Shown one piece after another: positions 63,081 to 64,000 of a stretch of 64,000 nt of DNA. The translations under genes were made by a program, and so were the position numbers. The notes beneath the pieces are model-generated. The model searched no databases. It saw only the letters and a list, made by a program, of their open reading frames with translations, and had not been told where the DNA came from. Origin of the DNA: Nyssa sinensis (Eukaryota > Streptophyta > Magnoliopsida > Cornales > Nyssaceae); assembly GCA_008638375.1 (NCBI GenBank), contig CM018049.1, forward strand, positions 868,001 through 932,000, in the 5' to 3' direction. Positions within the stretch are counted from its first letter, which is position 1. Each line of letters opens with the position of its first letter.

Positions 63081-63811
63081 TACGCCTAAAGAATAACGCG
63101 GTAGTTGTAGTGCACGTATGTCCTGGGTTTTCAGGTCTTTTACCGAAAGTTCACGTGTTGGGGTTCTAATCAACCTTATCACTTAAAGTTTCGGTCACTA
63201 ATTAATATTTAATGATTTAATGATTCCTAGTCGAGTCGGGGTGTTACATTTAGTTGGCAGCCTTGCCGCCTTCACAATGGCCACACACCTCACACACATT
63301 GATACACACATACTGTTTCACTCAACACACATGCAGCCCCCCTTTCCACCCCCTTTTTCTTTCTTCCTTTACTTTTACATTTTTAAAAAAATATATATAT
63401 ATATATATATTATAATACCGTATATATATACGATATTATATATATACATATATATATATACATATATTTTTACTTAAATTATACACTCATATATATATAT
63501 ATATATCCATATATATACATCTATACCTATTTCTATAAGTGTGTACATACACTAATATTAAATATACTACGCATCCATGCAATGTACACGTGCATGGAAA
63601 TGCGTGCATGCATGTATCACGAGGCTTGGTCCTAGGTTGCTCGGGTGTCGCTCGACACTGGTTATACAAAACAACCATTCATATTCAAAATCATTCAGTC
63701 CAATGAAATATCATGATATAGAGCTTAAACAACTCGGGTTACAACTGGTGTTACACTACTCAACCGGACCCACCTCGATATACGTGCCATATCCCGGGTC
63801 AGGATATTACA

Positions 63812-64000
63812 TCCCGAGGACAATTTTGTCATTTTCATTGCATATTTATAACAAACCCCCTTAATTAGGGACAATTTCATCATTTTTGATGAATTACTAA
63901 GATATTTCCCACTCTGGGGTAATTTCTCTCATGGTTTGGTCCTTAAGGGTATTTTGGTCATTTTATATATTTTTTTACCCCCAAGGGAATTCTTATAATT
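63812..64000 (-). mobile_element. Resumed older LTR remnant at window edge
   Basis: Contains GGACAATTTTGTCATTTT and GGGTATTTTGGTCATTTTA anchors like those of the 140-bp units at 46601-47850. It therefore fits as the continuation of the LTR remnant left of 58201. Confidence 0.45.

Larger units (their letters stand above)
58201..63811 (-). mobile_element. Long LTR, minus orientation, interrupted by a nested LTR
   Basis: It starts TGTCACGACCCGAAATCC (58201) and ends GGGTCAGGATATTACA (63811). Minus-strand GAG|GTAAGT donor-like site at 59332 and TTTTTCAG acceptor-like site at 58527 bracket 806 bp. The outer 560 bp on the right match 7690-8248. Flanks TCCTA (left) and TCCCG (right) differ by two transitions, consistent with decay of one CpG. 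A second family-type end (GTCGGGGTGTTACA, 63248) inside suggests another fragment. The nested element occupies 59681-62719. Confidence 0.55.

Noticed and set aside
63249..63477. LTR-type end at 63248 as the right end of the 58201 element
   Set aside because: The right flank TTTAG does not match the left flank TCCTA, whereas the end at 63811 fits better with its flanking older LTR. It is kept as an internal fragment end.

Overview
The window is nuclear DNA of a flowering plant, most likely a eudicot. It is AT-rich, dominated by transposable-element debris, and holds one recognisable host gene split by introns that are themselves full of insertions. I see no bacterial, organellar or CRISPR features and no rRNA or functional tRNA gene.

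Host gene: a MYB-CC (G2-like) transcription factor of the PHR/PHL family lies on the minus strand. It is closest to Arabidopsis PHL7 (At2g01060) as I recall that protein. Six coding exons (29698-29917, 27155-27231, 26722-26764, 26486-26543, 26059-26128, 20155-20682) join in frame to 331 residues. The last intron has a GC donor. A probable non-coding first exon ends at 41306, about 11.4 kb upstream of the coding part, with a candidate promoter beyond it. Introns 1 and 5 and the 5'-UTR intron hold a small LTR retrotransposon, L1 LINE fragments, SINEs, MITE-like elements and a roughly 245-bp SMART-like mini-retrotransposon.

Flanks: 1-18723 and 44556-64000 consist mostly of one superfamily of unusually long LTRs (about 2.8-5.3 kb each) with termini of the form TGTAAYAYCC...GGGTCGTGACA. 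They are present as solo LTRs or truncated copies in both orientations. The layout is: remnants 1-2127; LTR 4135-8248 (-); remnant 8249-9016; truncated LTR 9017-11060 (+); LTR 11699-15262 (-) beside a gag-like fragment; LTR 15922-18723 (+, TSD TTGTT); LTR 44556-49844 (-, TSD ATTTT); LTR 50344-57651 (+, TSD GACCT) containing nested LTR 51136-54349 (+, TSD TGTAG); LTR 58201-63811 (-) containing nested LTR 59681-62719 (+, TSD ATATT). No intact gag-pol is present, so placing the family in Ty3/gypsy (perhaps Tekay/Del-like chromovirus) is inference.

The most unusual signal is in the internal structure of these LTRs. They carry two homologously placed pairs of splice-like sites, an antisense tRNA-like A-box/B-box module, conserved perfect hairpins, and in one copy a diverged tandem array of about 140-bp units. 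Between 42690 and 50343 lies a decayed minus-strand coding remnant that looks like an endogenous plant pararetrovirus, internally duplicated and cut by two of the long LTRs.
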